Made by a program: the position numbers and the translations under genes. The notes under the pieces are model-generated. The model had not been told where the DNA came from. It was given only the letters and a program-made list of their open reading frames with translations, and did no database searches. Positions 35,710 to 47,589 of a stretch of 64,000 nucleotides of DNA are shown in pieces. The DNA comes from Vigna angularis (taxonomy: Eukaryota; Streptophyta; Magnoliopsida; Fabales; Fabaceae). The stretch spans positions 11,654,479-11,718,478 of the forward strand of contig NC_068977.1 of NCBI RefSeq assembly GCF_016808095.1, read 5' to 3'. The number at the start of each line of letters is the position of its first letter. Positions within the stretch are counted from its first letter, which is position 1.

Positions 35710-36060
35710 TGTCATCACGTTAAAATTTTTGTTCCGACAGTGATTAAGTACAAGAAGGCTAGAGTAAGGGGATGAAGTGAATGTATAGGCTAGACCTGCC
35801 TCTTGAATATGAAGTGAATGTTATTTTTAATGTTAGTTATCTTATTCTTTTTGCAAGTAGCATAGGTGATGAGGCAAATCCTCTAGATTTGAGGATAAAT
35901 CCTTTTGAAGAAGGAGAAGATGATGAAAAACCCCTAGCCAAGAGACCAACAACAAGAGCTATTGTCAAGCATATATAAGAAGAGTTGGTTTCAACTGAGC
36001 TTTTAGTATGCCAAGCTCTTAATCTTATAAGCCAACATTGTCTGCAATTAGTCAAATAGA
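35710..36060 (+). pseudogene. pol: Ty3/gypsy pol C-terminal remnant
   Basis: Plus-strand ORF 35781-35978 encodes YRLDLPLEYEVNVIFNVSYL then LDLRINPFEEGEDDE and RPTTRAIVKHI, matching the C-terminal tail of gypsy polyproteins (AYKLDLP...FNVSDL...DLRTNPFQEGE...GPxTRA). The upstream stretch to 35710 is degenerate. No integrase or RT core is present in the window. The following sequence to about 36400 may be its 3' LTR, but no boundaries were found. Confidence 0.7.
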
Positions 36061-37500
36061 TTTGTATTAGGCCTTGTATTTTGGGCCAAACAATATAAGA
36101 TTTATGGACCTAGTATTTGGGCTTTGAGCTTAGTACTATTGTTTTTGTGTGTGAGACATGAATTAGGGTTTGTTTGGGATAGTTTAGGCTTCATGCAACC
36201 TTAAAATGAGTAACTTTTCAGAATCAATTTCAAAACTAGTTTTTTGTGTGCCTAATTTGAGTTTAGTCATGTGCTTTTAAACAATTTTAAAGCCTAAAAA
36301 AATTAGTTGGCTGAGATCTTTATCACACATTGGGAGAAGAAAAATTCTCAAAGATTTGATTCTAGATTTCTAGGATCCTAATCATCTTGGTGTGTGTATA
36401 TGTTCTAGATTTTATTGTATGTTTAAGTATTTCCATTGAGTCTTATTACAAGCTTTTATTGTGTTATTCTTGTTACTAGTTTTGTCACATGATTTTTCTT
36501 CTTTAGCGTTTAACTTTACTTGCTTTTAGTGCCTTTTACTTACTTCTTTAGGTTCTTGAATTTGTGTATTTCTTGAGATTGATTAATCACCTAAACACCC
36601 TGTAATTTCTAAAATGAATATGGGTTTTTATCACATTGGAAATAACATAATGTGAATTGAAAGTTCACCTATTTAATCTACTTAATGTTCAATTTAAGAA
36701 TTGGATTGACGAAGAATTAATATTCTAAAAAATTTATAAAACAAAATTTGAAGAAACTAGATTCTAGAGTTAGTATTTACATTGAAAAAGTAAAATCCCA
36801 TAGATTTGTATATTCTCTATTGACTTTGAATATATATGATGTGGCCATGAGAGAAAAGGAGGGGAACTTATCTTTTTCTCTAGTATCCTTGTTCACAAAT
36901 GTAGCTATCAAAAGGGTCCAGTCTAAGCTTTAATGCAACCTAAAAGGAGTTGAGATATGTTACCTATTACTACTCACAAGCCTTTAAGTGATTGATATTT
37001 TAGTTGCTAATCCATATCAATTTTCTGCAAACAAACAACAGGCAAGAGAATCATGTTGATATTCATCGTGAGCTATGTATCAGATTCTGACAATTCGAGA
37101 AATAGTGTACTATTAGCAGAGCATGACCAAATATGATTGTGTTTTTCTGTGCCCTTTTGCAATCATAATTTGAAAAAAGAAGTTGGAAGAATTAGAAATG
37201 GCACAACTAAATGGTTACTGGCTATTTCTTGGGAGGCATAGTTTCTGAAACTAAAAAAGAAAAATTGAATTTGATGTCTCTTTCTTTGAACCCAATTAAC
37301 AGAACGGTTTGGTAGTTACTGGTTATCTGTTGCTGTATACTATACAAAATATCTGTGTTTCCAAGAATTATGGGCTTCATGTTTGATTTTGAAAGTTCAG
37401 TAGTTTCATTGCAACACATTCTTAAATTGAGTGATGAACTTCTTTTCTTGGATAACAAAATACAAAGTTGTTTCAATATGTTGAAATAACATTATGTCAA
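36061..37500. other. Probable gypsy LTR remnant and intergenic spacer
   Basis: T-rich region after the gypsy pol tail; no gene recognised. The 84-codon minus-strand ORF at 37222-37476 has no recognisable features. Confidence 0.4.
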
Positions 37501-37851
37501 TTACCGCGTAAGAGATATTATTAAATGAAACTTTTGTATGAATTAATGAAAGTAGAACAGGATGTGTGACAAAGTTAATTAGGCCAAGCTCAACTATGAT
37601 GTTTACTTGAATGACTTAAAGAGTTCCTTTCTTAAACATTAACAAGTAAAATAATTAAACTACAAAATTATTTTAGAACAAAAGACACTAACACAACAGC
37701 TTATTCATTAGTTCTCATCCATTCATTTGAAATGAAGTCCGAAAACAGAAACCAAAATTACAGGGTGATGGAATCTCAAAAAGAGAAAAGGAAATGGGAA
37801 TTTGGTTTAAGTACAAAGCAACAAAGTGGGGTGGTTACAAATTATGGAAAC

Positions 37852-38548
37852 TTAGTAGCCTGGTGGCTTGTAGGCAATGAAACTGATGCACTGGACTTGA
37901 CGAACGTTGTCAAAACCAATGATACGGACGAAGCCGTCGGGGTGGGCAGTGCTGGCCTCTTGAACCTCCTTCAAAACCTGAGAAGAATCAGTGCACCCAT
38001 ACATAGGCAGCTTCCACATGGTCCAGTACCTTCCATCATAGTATCCAGGTGACCTGTTGTTCGCACGATGTGGGAAAGCGTCCTATAAACAAACACATCA
38101 TTACCATCAAAACTCAAAACTAAAATTCAACCAAAGGGCTTCCAAGAAATTTACCGTTGCATTTAACTCGAATTCCAAGCAAGGGACCCATCCGCTCCTA
38201 AGAAGGTAGTCTACTTCCTTAGCAAGCTGTTCCTGAGTCAGGTCTGGCAGGTAAGACAGAGTCTCGAACTTCTTCTTCCCAACTGTCGGCCACACCTACC
38301 CATTTCCATCATGATTTCAGTAACCTTTTCTATACCCTAAACATCCATCTAACATATAATTCCAATCGATTTCTTACCTGCATGCATTGCACTCTTCCAC
38401 CGTTGTTTGCAACCGAAGTAATGTCATTGTTTGTCTTCCTGGTTGGGAACCCACCCAAGGACTTCAGCCCAGTGAACGGAGCCACCATGCCGGCACCGGC
38501 ACGGTTAACGGTGGTAACAGCCGGAGAGGAGATCATTGATGAAGCCAT
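37852..38548 (-). CDS. RbcS: Ribulose-1,5-bisphosphate carboxylase/oxygenase small subunit, chloroplast precursor
   Basis: Three exons, minus strand: 38378-38548 (57 codons), 38155-38295 (47), 37852-38082 (76 plus stop), all phase 0 with GT/AG introns; 180 aa. Exon 1 is a legume RbcS transit peptide ([20 protein letters not shown]...GGRVQC) with mature start MQVWP at the exon 1/2 junction. Exon 2 carries [13 protein letters not shown] and WVPCLEFEL; exon 3 carries [17 protein letters not shown] and [17 protein letters not shown]. The product is imported into the stroma and assembles with plastid RbcL into the L8S8 CO2-fixing enzyme. Oddity: at the start of exon 3, [12 protein letters not shown] replaces the usual legume EHGFVYREHN-type segment, with two extra codons at the end of exon 2. 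No stop or frameshift. Light regulation is indicated by upstream boxes. Confidence 0.95.
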
Positions 38549-38620
38549 TTCCTTCACCTTCTTACTTCTGAATCACTTGCAGTTCTGCTGCTAGATGGCC
38601 AAGCTTCTTCTCCTTCTTGC

Positions 38621-38629
38621 TATATATAA
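38621..38629 (-). promoter_or_regulatory. RbcS TATA box
   Basis: ATTATATATA on the minus strand, about 73 bp upstream of the RbcS ATG, leaving a leader of roughly 40-45 nt as usual for RbcS. Confidence 0.75.
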
Positions 38630-38769
38630 TAGTGTGATCTGTTCAGTATTAATCCAATGGTTTCAAATGGAAGGGATCTGTTCCTGACATGTTACAACCG
38701 TTGGATTCTATAAGTGATGACATTACAGCATATTGTCCACACGAGTAAGGAAAATATTTGAATGGTAGC

Positions 38770-38825
38770 CTTATCGTTAGGTACCATGTGGAACTGACAC
38801 GTGGAACAGGTTCCATTATCTTATC
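38770..38825 (-). promoter_or_regulatory. RbcS light-responsive module: I-box, G-box, I-box
   Basis: Reading toward the gene boundary on the minus strand: GATAAG at 38820-38825 (within GGATAAGATAATGG), CACGTG at 38798-38803 (within TTCCACGTGTCAG) and GATAAG at 38770-38775. The module lies about 140-200 bp above the TATA box. This arrangement is the established light-responsive unit of dicot RbcS promoters, bound by GBF/bZIP and MYB-like factors. Binding is inferred. Confidence 0.85.
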
Positions 38826-38949
38826 CCTTCCTTGGAAGAACGTAAATGTGTGATGCTGGTGGAATTGATATTTTTTGTGAGTGGTTTGTACTAATGTGCC
38901 TTCATTCCATTTTACCTTAACTATTTTCTGACCACCATTTCTCATTTAT

Positions 38950-41392
38950 GGGTTAAGTGAATAAATACCCTTTGTCTCTTTGTTACATGTTACAGTAGTA
39001 TTTTATATTTTAAAGGAGATTTTGAATTGGAAAAAAACAATAGAACCATATAAACTGACACCCTTATCCCTTTTGTTGTATAGCTGCAAACATGCTTCTC
39101 TCTGCACCTTAGGTTGGTTAATTCATAAAATATTACTAAAAATGTTCATTGGTTTGTATGTTATTTGTTAGTTTTGTTTAAGAGCAATGTAGATAAGCAT
39201 AATGTGTATATGGTATAGAAAGGTTGGCAGATGATGGGGCTTATCATTCTTGGTTGATTAATGACCAAGCATACATTTTGAAAACATAATATCCACAAAT
39301 AGCTATGGTCATCAGTAAATCCATGAACTCAACCAAACAATTCACAACAACCTTATCTTAAAATACACTGCATGAGATAACTATAAAACACAAAATCAAA
39401 GGTATTTAATGAAGTTCAAAGAGTATGACTGTCATAATTTAGTATGGCAAAATATGACAAAATGCCACTGCCAATAAGAGAAACAGGCGACAAATGTTCG
39501 GTATGGAAGTTCATGACTGGAAAGAAGATAGATATAGATGAAAATGGTTAATGGTTGAAAATTTCAGTTCTGGGAACTGTAAAATTATCAGTTTTGTATA
39601 ACAGCTTGTTTACAAACTGTTAGTTCCAGATTGTTCTCAAAGAATTTTGGCTCAGTTATACTCTAGCAGGGGGACTTGTTACTCTTTCTTCTGAGCTACA
39701 TCTTTGTCTGGTTGTAATAATTTTTCTCATTCATATCCCCACAAAAACAGAAGACAAAAATCTACGTGATTTAATGCTATTCAACTCAGTTAATGGTTCA
39801 AAAATGAATAAAAGGAGAGTAAGGAATCAGGGAATATATAAAAGGAACCATTGTTGACAATACAAATGAAAAAAGCTTCTGATATTTTCTGCATAATAAC
39901 AGAATACAAATTTACTATATGAATGCTTCATTGTTGACAGAAAATATGTATCTCTTTTGATCATTCCTTCCCATTTCAAATCATGTACCCCAAATACTTC
40001 CTCCATCTTCAGCAGCACTTTTCTATCCACTGAATTCCTTATTCAACCAAAACTATTAAAATTTTACAGTGGAAACAGAATTTGAGTTATCCACTCTGTG
40101 AATAAAGCAAATAGCAAACAGCTTTTTCACTCTACCTTTTACTCATTACACTAAATAACTCTTCCTTTTTTCACCAATTCATCTTTATTAGCTTCTAAAA
40201 TTCTGTCAAATTGGAAACTTTCTTTGAAGATATTGGCAAACACTTATCCAACCTGCTTTCAGAACTCAATCTTATCCAACTGTCATCTGACACATTTTCT
40301 TACACAGCTTTGGATAAAAGTATTAGGCACAATATGATACATATAGTATATAACAAATAAGATAGAGATGGAAAAGTATAAACAAAGTCAAATAAAACTA
40401 CATTTATATACTGTATATTTTATTCATTTCTGAATTTCTACTTTTAATATTGATATATTCATTTTGATGGGCCATCTTCTTCATCCTATCATCATTGGTT
40501 GATAATCTCTAACAGAAATTAGTACACAACATAATTAATAGAAAATTCAAATTAAAATGTTATATTCAAGTTACATACATATAACTTAGACAACTTTCAT
40601 ATATGCATACATATTTTAGAACCAAGTCAACCAGTTTATAAGATATTACAGAATTTAAAATCCATCCAATAAATTCCACATCCATATTTCTTCAAACAGT
40701 GCTGCATATGACAAGAATTCTTAATAGATCGTGGGAAATCATGTGTCTGGATGCCACAAAATCTGAGAATGTACTTAAGTGCATAAAAAGATCCAGAAAA
40801 TAAATCTATCAGTGAGTACAAGTGGGACCGAGCAGAACTAAACAAGATAAAAAAAAGTGGAAAAGGCAAAAGAAAAACAGTGGTAACTGAATGATAAGAC
40901 TAAACTTATTAAGCTCAGTGATCAGACAAACTTTTAGCACCAACATTTTATCAACATATGTTCAACATATCTGACAAAGTACTAATTAGTTCTCTGACTA
41001 AAACTTTGTTAGTTTTTCATTAATTATTAGGATGTTTGGCAAATTTTTTTTATAATGGGAAAAAATGGCGGCAAAGAAACGAGACTAGAGAGATGAAGAA
41101 AGGGCAAAATGGCGATAGAGAATAGCGAGAACAATAATGGGAGCAAGTTCACCGACAACAGTGGTGGAGAAGCAAAACACAAGAGAGAAGAGCGAGAGAA
41201 AGCGCTTAGGTGATGGGGAGAAGAAGAAGATGAACAGTAGGGGTTGGTTTTCTGAAATGAATTTCTCAAAATTGTGAAACCACTTTTCATTCTAAAAAAA
41301 CCCTCCACATAAGCTTTTTGTTTTTAAAAATTTATTTTAAAGGACCAATCACAATTGGAACTGATACATTGTTCTACTCAAGATCAGATTAT
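38950..41392. other. Intergenic spacer, nothing recognised
   Basis: AT-rich single-copy-like DNA. Short ORFs (for example 39827-40030, 40636-40869 and 41027-41308, all minus) have no recognisable domains. Confidence 0.5.
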
Positions 41393-41400
41393 GTTTTTAC

Positions 41401-42029
41401 TATAACTATTAAAATGGATAACCCGTCCGATCCAACCTGACCTACCACGGGTTGATCACTTAGTGAGTCAACCTAATCCAACTCATTTATTAGTGAGTCG
41501 AAAAAATTTGAACTCGATCCGACCCATCACCGGTTGGTCAGTTAAACGGGTAGGCTCATTGAGTCACTTAACTTTTTTTCACACTCTTCTTCTGACATTC
41601 TTATAACATGTTACTTTGATCGATCAAATTGAAATAGTAATAATTAGACCAATTGATATAAAAGAAAATGAAACAAAAGAACTCTATTGTTATATATTCT
41701 AAGCTATCAAGCATAAAATTTTGCCAATTTAGTTTAATGAAACATATAACAGATGGGAACTTTTGGATAGACAACTGCAAAGTAAAGGTTGTGCGTTTTG
41801 AATAATTAATTAAATTAATTTGATTTCAATATAAAAAAATAGGATTTGAATAATTAATTTGATTTCAATAAAAAAAATAGGTGGGTTGGTGAGCCTTGGA
41901 TTCAACCCGAATGAGCTGAGTTCTTAGCGAGCCGGATCAAAATTTTCACATTTTTTTCCAACCCAACCCGGCTCAAACCCGTGGTGAGCCGGGTTGGCTC
42001 ACGGATTTCAACCCATTTTGACAGCATTA
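41401..42029. mobile_element. Non-autonomous hAT transposon
   Basis: Perfect 8-bp target duplication GTTTTTAC (41393-41400 and 42030-42037). The termini are imperfect inverted repeats: left TATAACTATTAAAATGGATA, right (opposite strand) TAATGCTGTCAAAATGGGTT. The TGTCAAAATGGG end is common in plant hAT families. Subterminal regions are rich in repeated AACCCG/CGGGTT and GAGTCA motifs in both orientations. A local duplication of TTGAATAATTAATT...GATTTCAATA lies at 41797-41880. No transposase ORF; 629 bp. Confidence 0.88.
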
Positions 42030-42037
42030 GTTTTTAC

Positions 42038-42860
42038 AAAAACACTAAAACAAGTCCGATTTGAAAAGTTGAAAAACTTACTTAATGTTAAAAGTTTAAA
42101 GAATTTGGATTAATGGGAGTGTTGTGTTAATCCAACTAACATAACTGTCAATATGACAGTTAGGTTGCTCAAATGACATTTAACTTGTTTTACTGTTCAT
42201 TGTGTTCATATGTGTACATAATAATGTAAGTAGTGGTTAATGAAAATTTCTCTATGCTCCTTCCATACACTTTTCTCTACCTCCTTCCATACACTTTTCT
42301 CTCTGCATAACTCTGTCGAACAGTTTAAGAGGCTAACAGGCTTTGTATTTGATATCTTTTGGGGAAAATTCAGACAGTCAATAATTTAGGATCTTGATGT
42401 GATTGTTTTTAACTTACATTTATATACTTGATTTTTATTTTTAAATTAAGAAACATGATTAAATAAAATGTGTGGTTAAGTAGATTTTATGTTAGGAAAA
42501 ATGTCTCATGATGAACATATAGCCTTGAATTTTGATTACTGCATAGGTTTTCTTAAGTTTGACTTTGAGAAAGTTGTCTTTAAACTTCATTGAAGTGATT
42601 AGGCGACATGGGGTGGAGTTCCTTTTGGGGAAATCTTTATATGATGGAGATTACCACTATATATAAGGCAGAAGTTTATTATATTTCTCATCCATTTCAC
42701 GTGACACCTACCAAAAGCAAGAGAAATTGTTGTATGAGATTAACATGTATCTATCTACACAGAAATTATTATAATATTCTTTATCATCACTTTTTGGGAT
42801 CCTAATCAATATTTTGCATAACATATTTAAAGCATGTAATATAGGATACTTTGGAATGAC
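42038..42860. other. Intergenic spacer
   Basis: Nothing recognised. The tandem short repeat CTCC(T)TCCATACACTTTTCTC occurs twice at about 42258-42302. Confidence 0.5.
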
Positions 42861-43150
42861 ACACCAGCAAATGTTTGCACAGGTCACATCCCACTCCAAT
42901 GTGCAAATTGAAGCTGAAGATTCATTTCTCTGCAGCAGTTCCTGCTACTTCACTGACAGGTTCCTACAACTATTTCCACCACTGCACAGCACCTCATACC
43001 ACAACCCGCATCAGTGCCAGCTTCTGGGGTGACAGAATCCTTTGGTTTTTCTCACTCTGATAAAAAATTGCACTCTTCTGCTGTCATTTTTTACAAGCCC
43101 AATGATGATGGCTACAACTGGAGGAAGTATGGGCAGAAGAGTCTACAACT
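42861..43150 (+). pseudogene. WRKY transcription factor fragment (group I-like N-terminal WRKY)
   Basis: In one frame from about 43008 the sequence reads ASVPASGVTESFGFSHSDKK, then YKPNDDGYNWRKYGQK, with the WRKYGQK heptad at 43119-43139. Homology stops right after the heptad: the zinc-finger half of the domain is missing and the next codons lead to TAG. Upstream Thr/His/Ser-rich sequence (42875-43005) fits the linker before an N-terminal WRKY domain but needs a frame change. Without the C2H2 zinc motif the fragment could not bind W-boxes. It is most likely a truncated gene copy; a missing exon elsewhere is the alternative. Confidence 0.7.
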
Positions 43151-43737
43151 AGCCTTCCTTTAGTTTGGCAAACTGATGAGTCACAGTAGGACCTTGTGTT
43201 ACTGTTTTTATGAATGTTTTTTGTGAAACTTGGAGTAGTTTTGTTCTTGGATTTCTCTTTTATTAACCATGAACCTTGCCCTTCCAACCTTGCCAATTAC
43301 TAACTGGTTTATGTTGTGAGAAGAATCTTCATTAGTCTGCACTAAATTCCAGATTCATTCATGATGAAATCAAGTTTTGTGCCACTCCTTTACTGTATGT
43401 TACCGTGGAGCTACATCCTTGAAATCATGTTGCACTTTGATTGTCTCTTTGGATAGTTTTATTCACTGATTCCAATCCAATCTGATGTGTATTTGATGGT
43501 TGACGAAGCTAAAATAGATTCATTGAATCTCAATGGTAAATTACTAATCCATGGACAACCAAGAGTGGCCTTGTCCTTGGGTTCTTCTTCTCTTGGTACA
43601 GAATTTTCGTTCTGTTTTCCTCCTTGATGGTTTATGCGTTTTCAGTGTGATAATGGAGAGTATGATACTCCTTCATCCTTAATCTCTGAAAATGAAATTA
43701 GATCCTGAAGTACTACAAGATAATAGGATTAAATCTG

Positions 43738-46294
43738 TGGACTTTAAGCCTAACTCAATCCCACAAAACTGACTTGTATGTTGAGGTTTCCACCCCACTT
43801 ATATATTATAATTTGACCTTATTTCTAGTCGATGTGAGACTTCCAACACACCCCCTTCACACCGAGATATAGATGATGAGTCACCATTTGTCATTACACA
43901 CTTAGCTTCCGACACCATATTTTGTTAGTGAATTGTGCTTAATTCTCAATTATTGTTGCATTTTCACTATTTGGGCTTAATTTCAAGACTAATTCTTATT
44001 CTAATTAATTTGAATTATTTGGGCTTAATTCTTTCAATTATTATTTTGCAGGACAATCACTCTTTGAAAGGTAGAGAACTTATTGCACACAAAGGCTTGA
44101 CCGAACGGTCATTGCTTGACCAAACGGTATGTACTTGATCGAACGGTCTTGGAAGCTGCATGAGAGTCTTGACCGAACGGAAATCAACTGAACGGTCTGT
44201 TGAAGTCTGCACCAATCACCAGTCCCTAACTTGCATGAGTACTTGTTCAATCGAACGGTCTAAGGCATTGAATGGCCGAGCATCGCACGGTTTGTGGAAC
44301 GCCTATGACGAAAGGTGCGACAATGCATGACAGAACAGTTTGTGGAAGCATACACGAATGGTCCGTGGAAGCCGACCTCAACTGTTGAACCGAACGACAA
44401 AGCCTTAGTGCATGATTTTCCCTGAACTGAACGGTATCTGATAATTCCTGCACCGAGCGGTCACAGAGCGAGCTTGTAGAGCATTGTTGAATGATCGAAC
44501 GGTCTGAGCCCTTAATGACCGAACGGCCTGATGCAATGATCAGCAGCAGTGTTGGAAGCACATTTTGGGACTTCAAGAGGGTGCCCACGTCAGTAGTGTA
44601 GTTTAATTTCGTCTTAGAAGGTCAATGGGTCAAACTTTAGGACTTTGGGCCCAATTTTAGGTCATTTTGTACGGCAAACCCTCTAGAAGGGCATTTTGGT
44701 CTTTTGGTTTGTATAAAACCCTAAAAGCAGAATTCAGAGGGGAGGAGCCACCACTTTCACGTTTCTTCTTTTAGGGTTGGGAGCTTCTTCTTCTTCCTTC
44801 CCCTTAGGGGGAGGTTTTAGGTTTGCTTGCCTTTACTTTTCATGTATTGAACTCATTCTCTTTGCAATTTCATAGTTTAACCTGTTTTTGCACTCAAGCT
44901 TCTTCTTCATTTTATGTCTTTTTACTGTTCATTGCTACTCAAGTTTCTTGTTCATTACGTTTTCTGCATTTTACTGTTCATCTTCATCCTCTTTACTATT
45001 TCCTACTGCAGTCCAATTTTTACTATTCCTTTTTCGTTCCAGCATTTACATTCACATTTCTGTTTAATGTTCTCGTTCCATTTTCATCTTTTGGTTTATG
45101 TTCTGGTGTGATTTTCATCTTTTGGTTTATGTTCTGGATGTTATGTTGCTTTTGTACTCGTTTTCTAGTTTAGTTGCATTTAATTATGTTCACATTTCAA
45201 TTCTGCACATCTATTGTTTCAGCATTTACCGAATTACCATTTGGTTTACGAATAACATCGTTCGGTCTCTTACATGCTTCATCGTTCGGTTGTCATTCGT
45301 ACTGTTCGGCTTTTCATTACTGTTCAGTGTTACCTTTACCGTTCGGTTTTTAGCTTTTGTTGCCTGCATTTCCATTTCCTTTAGAGATCGTTCGGTCTTC
45401 GCTTTAGAGTCGTTCGGTCATCTATAGGACCATTCGGTATTTACTGTTTTCCATATTTATCTTCATGCTTTAAGTTATGTTTAATTTCGTGCTTTAAGTT
45501 CAAGTTAAATTGCATTCAAAAACACTTTCAACCCCCCCTACTACGTGTTTGTCCTAAGACTCGAACCACATTTGGTCCTTGAGAGATGACCTAGGAATCA
45601 CTTCCTAGCACTATACTGCATTTTTATTTGCACATCAAATTTGATGGGCCGCGACAGCCCCATCAATAGACATCTCAAGTGTGAGAGTAGAATTAATGGG
45701 TGGTCCAATAATGGCCCGACAACAAGTGGAACAGAATGTTCACATAGATCTCGCTAGGAAAGGCTCCAACCATGGCTCTAATACCATGTTAAGAAGTGGG
45801 CTTTAAGCCTAACTCAACCCCACAAAACCTGCTTGTATGGTGAGGTTTGCACCCCACTTATATATTATAATTTTCCCTTATTTCTAGTCGATGTGAGACT
45901 TCCAACACACCCCTTTCACGCCGAGGTATAGACATCTCGAGCGTGGGAGTAGAATTAATGTGTGGTCCGATAGTGGCCCGACAACGGGTGGAACAGAATG
46001 CCCACATAGATCTTGCTAGGAAAGGCTCCAACCATGGCTCTAATACCATGTTAAGAAGTGGGATTTAAGCCTAACTCAACCCCATAAAACCGGCTTGTAT
46101 GGTGAGGTTTGCACCCCACTTATATATTATAATAGATCTCGCTAGGAAAGGCTTCAACCATGGCTCTCATACCATGTTAAGAAGTGGACTTTAAGCTAAC
46201 TCAACCCCACAAAACTAGCTTGTATGGTGAGGTTCGCACCCCACTTATATATTATAATTTGGCCTTATCTCTGGTCGATGTGGGACTTCCAACA
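43738..46294 (-). mobile_element. TRIM-type miniature LTR element, multimeric (four LTRs), interrupted
   Basis: A ~120-bp unit starting TGTTGGAAGT(C/T)(C/T)CACATCGAC and ending CACTTCTTAACA occurs four times on the minus strand: 46175-46294, about 46049-46132 (5' part missing), 45787-45907 and 43738-43853 (3' end missing). After the LTR ends, TGGTAT(G/T)AGAGCCATGG is the tRNA-Met-type primer site (for example 46162-46174). GTGAAAGGGG precedes LTR 45907 as polypurine tract. Internal regions are about 140 bp and non-coding, so the element depends on other retrotransposons. The array is LTR-int-LTR-int-LTR-int-LTR, with a 1.8-kb solo LTR at 43874-45665 in the last internal region. Confidence 0.85.
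43874..45665 (+). mobile_element. Solo LTR rich in GAACGGTC motifs, inside the TRIM array
   Basis: Ends TGATGAGTCACC...GACAGCCCCATCA with target duplication ATAGA (43869-43873, 45666-45670). It has a TATA box (GTATAAAACCC, 44711-44721), placing its promoter on the plus strand. Upstream of the TATA (about 44095-44530) roughly eleven GACCGAACGGTC-like motifs occur; downstream (about 45250-45445) about seven occur in the opposite orientation (CGTTCGGT). ORFs at 44823-45427 are T-rich and not recognisable. Confidence 0.8.
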
Positions 46295-47500
46295 AAACCA
46301 AAGGAAAAGTTTAAGCAAAACCTTTATGAACTTGTAGTAAAACTGTTTTGCAAAATATGATTATTAAATTTAGTTTTTTAATCTGATTTTGGTGTGAGAG
46401 AGTTGTCCAGATGTGTCTTGGGTGTTAAGATTTGATGGCTTGAATACTTCCTTGATAGGTTAGAGGAGATTATGATCTGAGTGGTGCAAATGAGAAAGTT
46501 GAGGATTATGGTTGCTTTGTTTCTTGTCTTTTCTTAAATCATCGTTTTTCCATCGTCTCAAATCAACATATGAGAACACAATTTCGAAATCATTCTTCGC
46601 TCGCAAATTCGCTTGAACATTACAATCTGTTCAAGCGAACACAGCCTTAGAGATGATCCATGCCACAAATTCTCTCTCAAATGTATTAAGTGTATCAAAT
46701 AAAACTTATTTTTTATTACTATTTTTTTAATTGTTGACATTTGTTTTAGGTTTAAACATATGTTGGATATTCTATTTTTTATAATAAAAATAAAATAAGA
46801 AAAATTTATATTTGTTAAATTTATAAATAATATATATTTGTCAAGTTTATCAATTTTAATGTTAGAATAAAATAAAAAGTAAAGAGAGAGTATTATATAC
46901 CATAGTTTAATGATATATCAGAATTTATAATTATTTATTAAGTTGTATAATAATCATTCTAAAGTAGTCCTAAGATGTTAATATAATTACAATAGCTTAA
47001 AATTAGTTTTAATAATATTTTAGTTATTAATCAAACTAAATAATTTTTAATTACATATTTATCTTCTCTAAAAGTGATCGAAATCATGTTTTTAATATAT
47101 AATTATTTTATTATTATTTTTATCTTTTACTATTACTATGAAATGCCACATGTCCTTTATTATTATATTTTTATTATATTTATAATTATTTGTAGTACAT
47201 CTAAAAAATGTCACAGCTTTTTTAAATTGTTTCTTTTAATTAATTTTTGTAGTATGGGTTATTGTATTTTTTTTTTAGGTTTAAACATTTGGTGTATAAA
47301 ATTGTTCAATATATTCTACAAGATCTAGTGTTAATGCGTTAGTCTCAAACATTTCCAAATGTCAAAATAAGATGCAATCATTAATATTTTAAATTTGTTA
47401 AAATTTCTTCTTTTATTTAATTTTGATATTTCTGGTTATTGTGTTTGTTTTAAGTTTAAAAAGTTACATTTTGTGATGATAACATATTTCACATAACCAA
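46295..47500. other. Intergenic AT-rich spacer
   Basis: No gene recognised; strongly A/T-rich from 46700. Confidence 0.5.
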
Positions 47501-47589
47501 ACTGATATAAGAAGAGTTGGAGTCATATGTGAAAAGTGGATCTAAACTGTTATTATCATGAGTCATTGGTGAGTTTTAATAGAGTAGAT

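Noticed and set aside
44247..44588. 113-codon minus-strand ORF with repeated CDRSV/VRQL-like residues
   Set aside because: It simply translates the GAACGGTC motif array of the solo LTR.
44823..45427. Hydrophobic plus-strand ORFs as membrane proteins
   Set aside because: T-rich LTR sequence gives Phe/Leu-rich peptides; overlapping frames are equally open.
43738..46294. Cassandra element with 5S rRNA promoter in the LTR
   Set aside because: The LTR lacks recognisable 5S rRNA A-box/C-box sequence; it is a TRIM but I could not support Cassandra.
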